Assembly (NCBI GenBank): GCA_900066355.1
Contig: FMEL01000008.1
Span: 107,369-157,832 of the forward strand
Direction of reading: 5' to 3'
Origin: an uncultured Ruminococcus sp.
Lineage (GTDB): Bacteria; Bacillota; Clostridia; Lachnospirales; Lachnospiraceae
Length of the DNA stretch: 50,464 bases
Below are positions 50,387-50,464 of the stretch, piece after piece. Below the pieces are notes generated by a model. The model was given only the letters and a program-made list of their open reading frames with translations. It ran no database searches and was not told where the DNA came from. A program made the translations under genes and the position numbers. Position 1 is the stretch's first letter. Every line of letters begins with the position of its first letter.

Positions 50387-50464
50387 TGTACCCTCTTTAC
50401 TGGACAAACCAGTAAGGAGGGTATTTTTATGCGTTATAGTTACGAATTTAAATTATTATGTGTT
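50387..50464 (+). mobile_element. Left end of an IS3-family-like insertion sequence (partial)
   Basis: The probable left inverted repeat starts TGTACCCTC at 50387. A 15-bp hairpin (50389-50423, one wobble) overlaps the AAGGAGG ribosome binding site of the transposase gene, as in elements that limit impinging transcription. The first codons of orfA follow and the rest lies beyond the right edge. It appears to have landed just after AAGGAGAAATGAT, a ribosome binding site of a host gene. Confidence 0.6.
50429..50464 (+). CDS. IS3-family OrfA transposase, first 12 codons
   Basis: MRYSYEFKLLCV, open to the right edge. This N-terminus resembles the helix-turn-helix OrfA of IS3/IS150-type elements. 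AAGGAGG is 8 bases upstream. The identification rests on a short stretch. Confidence 0.55.
   Translation, partial: MRYSYEFKLLCV

Overview
The window looks like the chromosome of an anaerobic gut Firmicute, most likely a Lachnospiraceae member (Clostridia). This rests on the gene families: a YgeX/YgeY/YgeW selenium-linked purine-degradation locus, PFOR (NifJ), cobalamin salvage, an NhaC antiporter, and AAGGAGG-type ribosome binding sites. Genus cannot be resolved from sequence alone.

Layout. (1) 1-4319, minus strand: a TPM-domain membrane protein, a double zinc-ribbon protein, a YdjI-like SPFH protein and a DUF1015 protein. (2) 4464-9601, plus strand: ygeX (diaminopropionate ammonia-lyase), ygeY (M20-type hydrolase), ygeW (carbamoyltransferase) and carbamate kinase. 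The ygeY-ygeW gap is 320 bp and holds tandem hairpin repeats and a possible structured leader. (3) A MATE transporter (minus), then two bacterial-microcompartment (BMC) shell genes (plus) with their own promoter. (4) 12210-24408, minus strand, probably one nine-gene operon: ssnA, a short ygfK, a Se-dependent xanthine-dehydrogenase-like Mo enzyme, a four-cluster ferredoxin, xdhA, xdhB, xdhC, yqeB and a fused yqeC-mocA. Blocks 2-4 fit anaerobic purine/urate breakdown. The Mo enzymes oxidise purines and hand electrons to Fe-S/flavin carriers. SsnA and YgeY act on amide/amidine bonds. YgeW would release carbamoyl phosphate, from which carbamate kinase makes ATP. YgeX splits diaminopropionate to pyruvate and ammonia, and a PFOR lies 8 kb beyond. 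No hydantoinase (hyuA) or purine permease is in the window.

(5) 24639-28016: cobT-cobU-cobS-(short cobU paralogue)-cobC, the lower-ligand/nucleotide-loop steps of B12 synthesis. (6) 28049-32219: YfhO-type membrane protein, GtrB-type glycosyltransferase and GtrA flippase, a cell-surface glycosylation module. (7) 32323-37824: PFOR and a divergent ABC-F ATPase. (8) 37921-45631: YbaK deacylase, a DUF4203-like membrane protein, a transglutaminase-like protein, a secreted NlpC/P60 hydrolase with Pro/Thr repeats, a phospholipase-C-like protein, a C39-like peptidase and NhaC.

(9) 45692 to the right edge is mobile/accessory DNA. It has a 50-codon remnant, a Uma2-family protein, a tyrosine integrase with excisionase, an orphan HicB, and an operon of a tandem-HicB protein with a serine-recombinase-like protein that has lost its catalytic residues. 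An AT-rich, palindrome-filled non-coding block follows, bounded by a 13-bp inverted repeat, and then the first 78 bases of an IS3-like insertion sequence. The most unusual items are the dead-recombinase/HicB operon with its AT-rich neighbour, the orphan BMC pair inside the purine locus, the shortened YgfK, and the possible structured RNA before ygeW.
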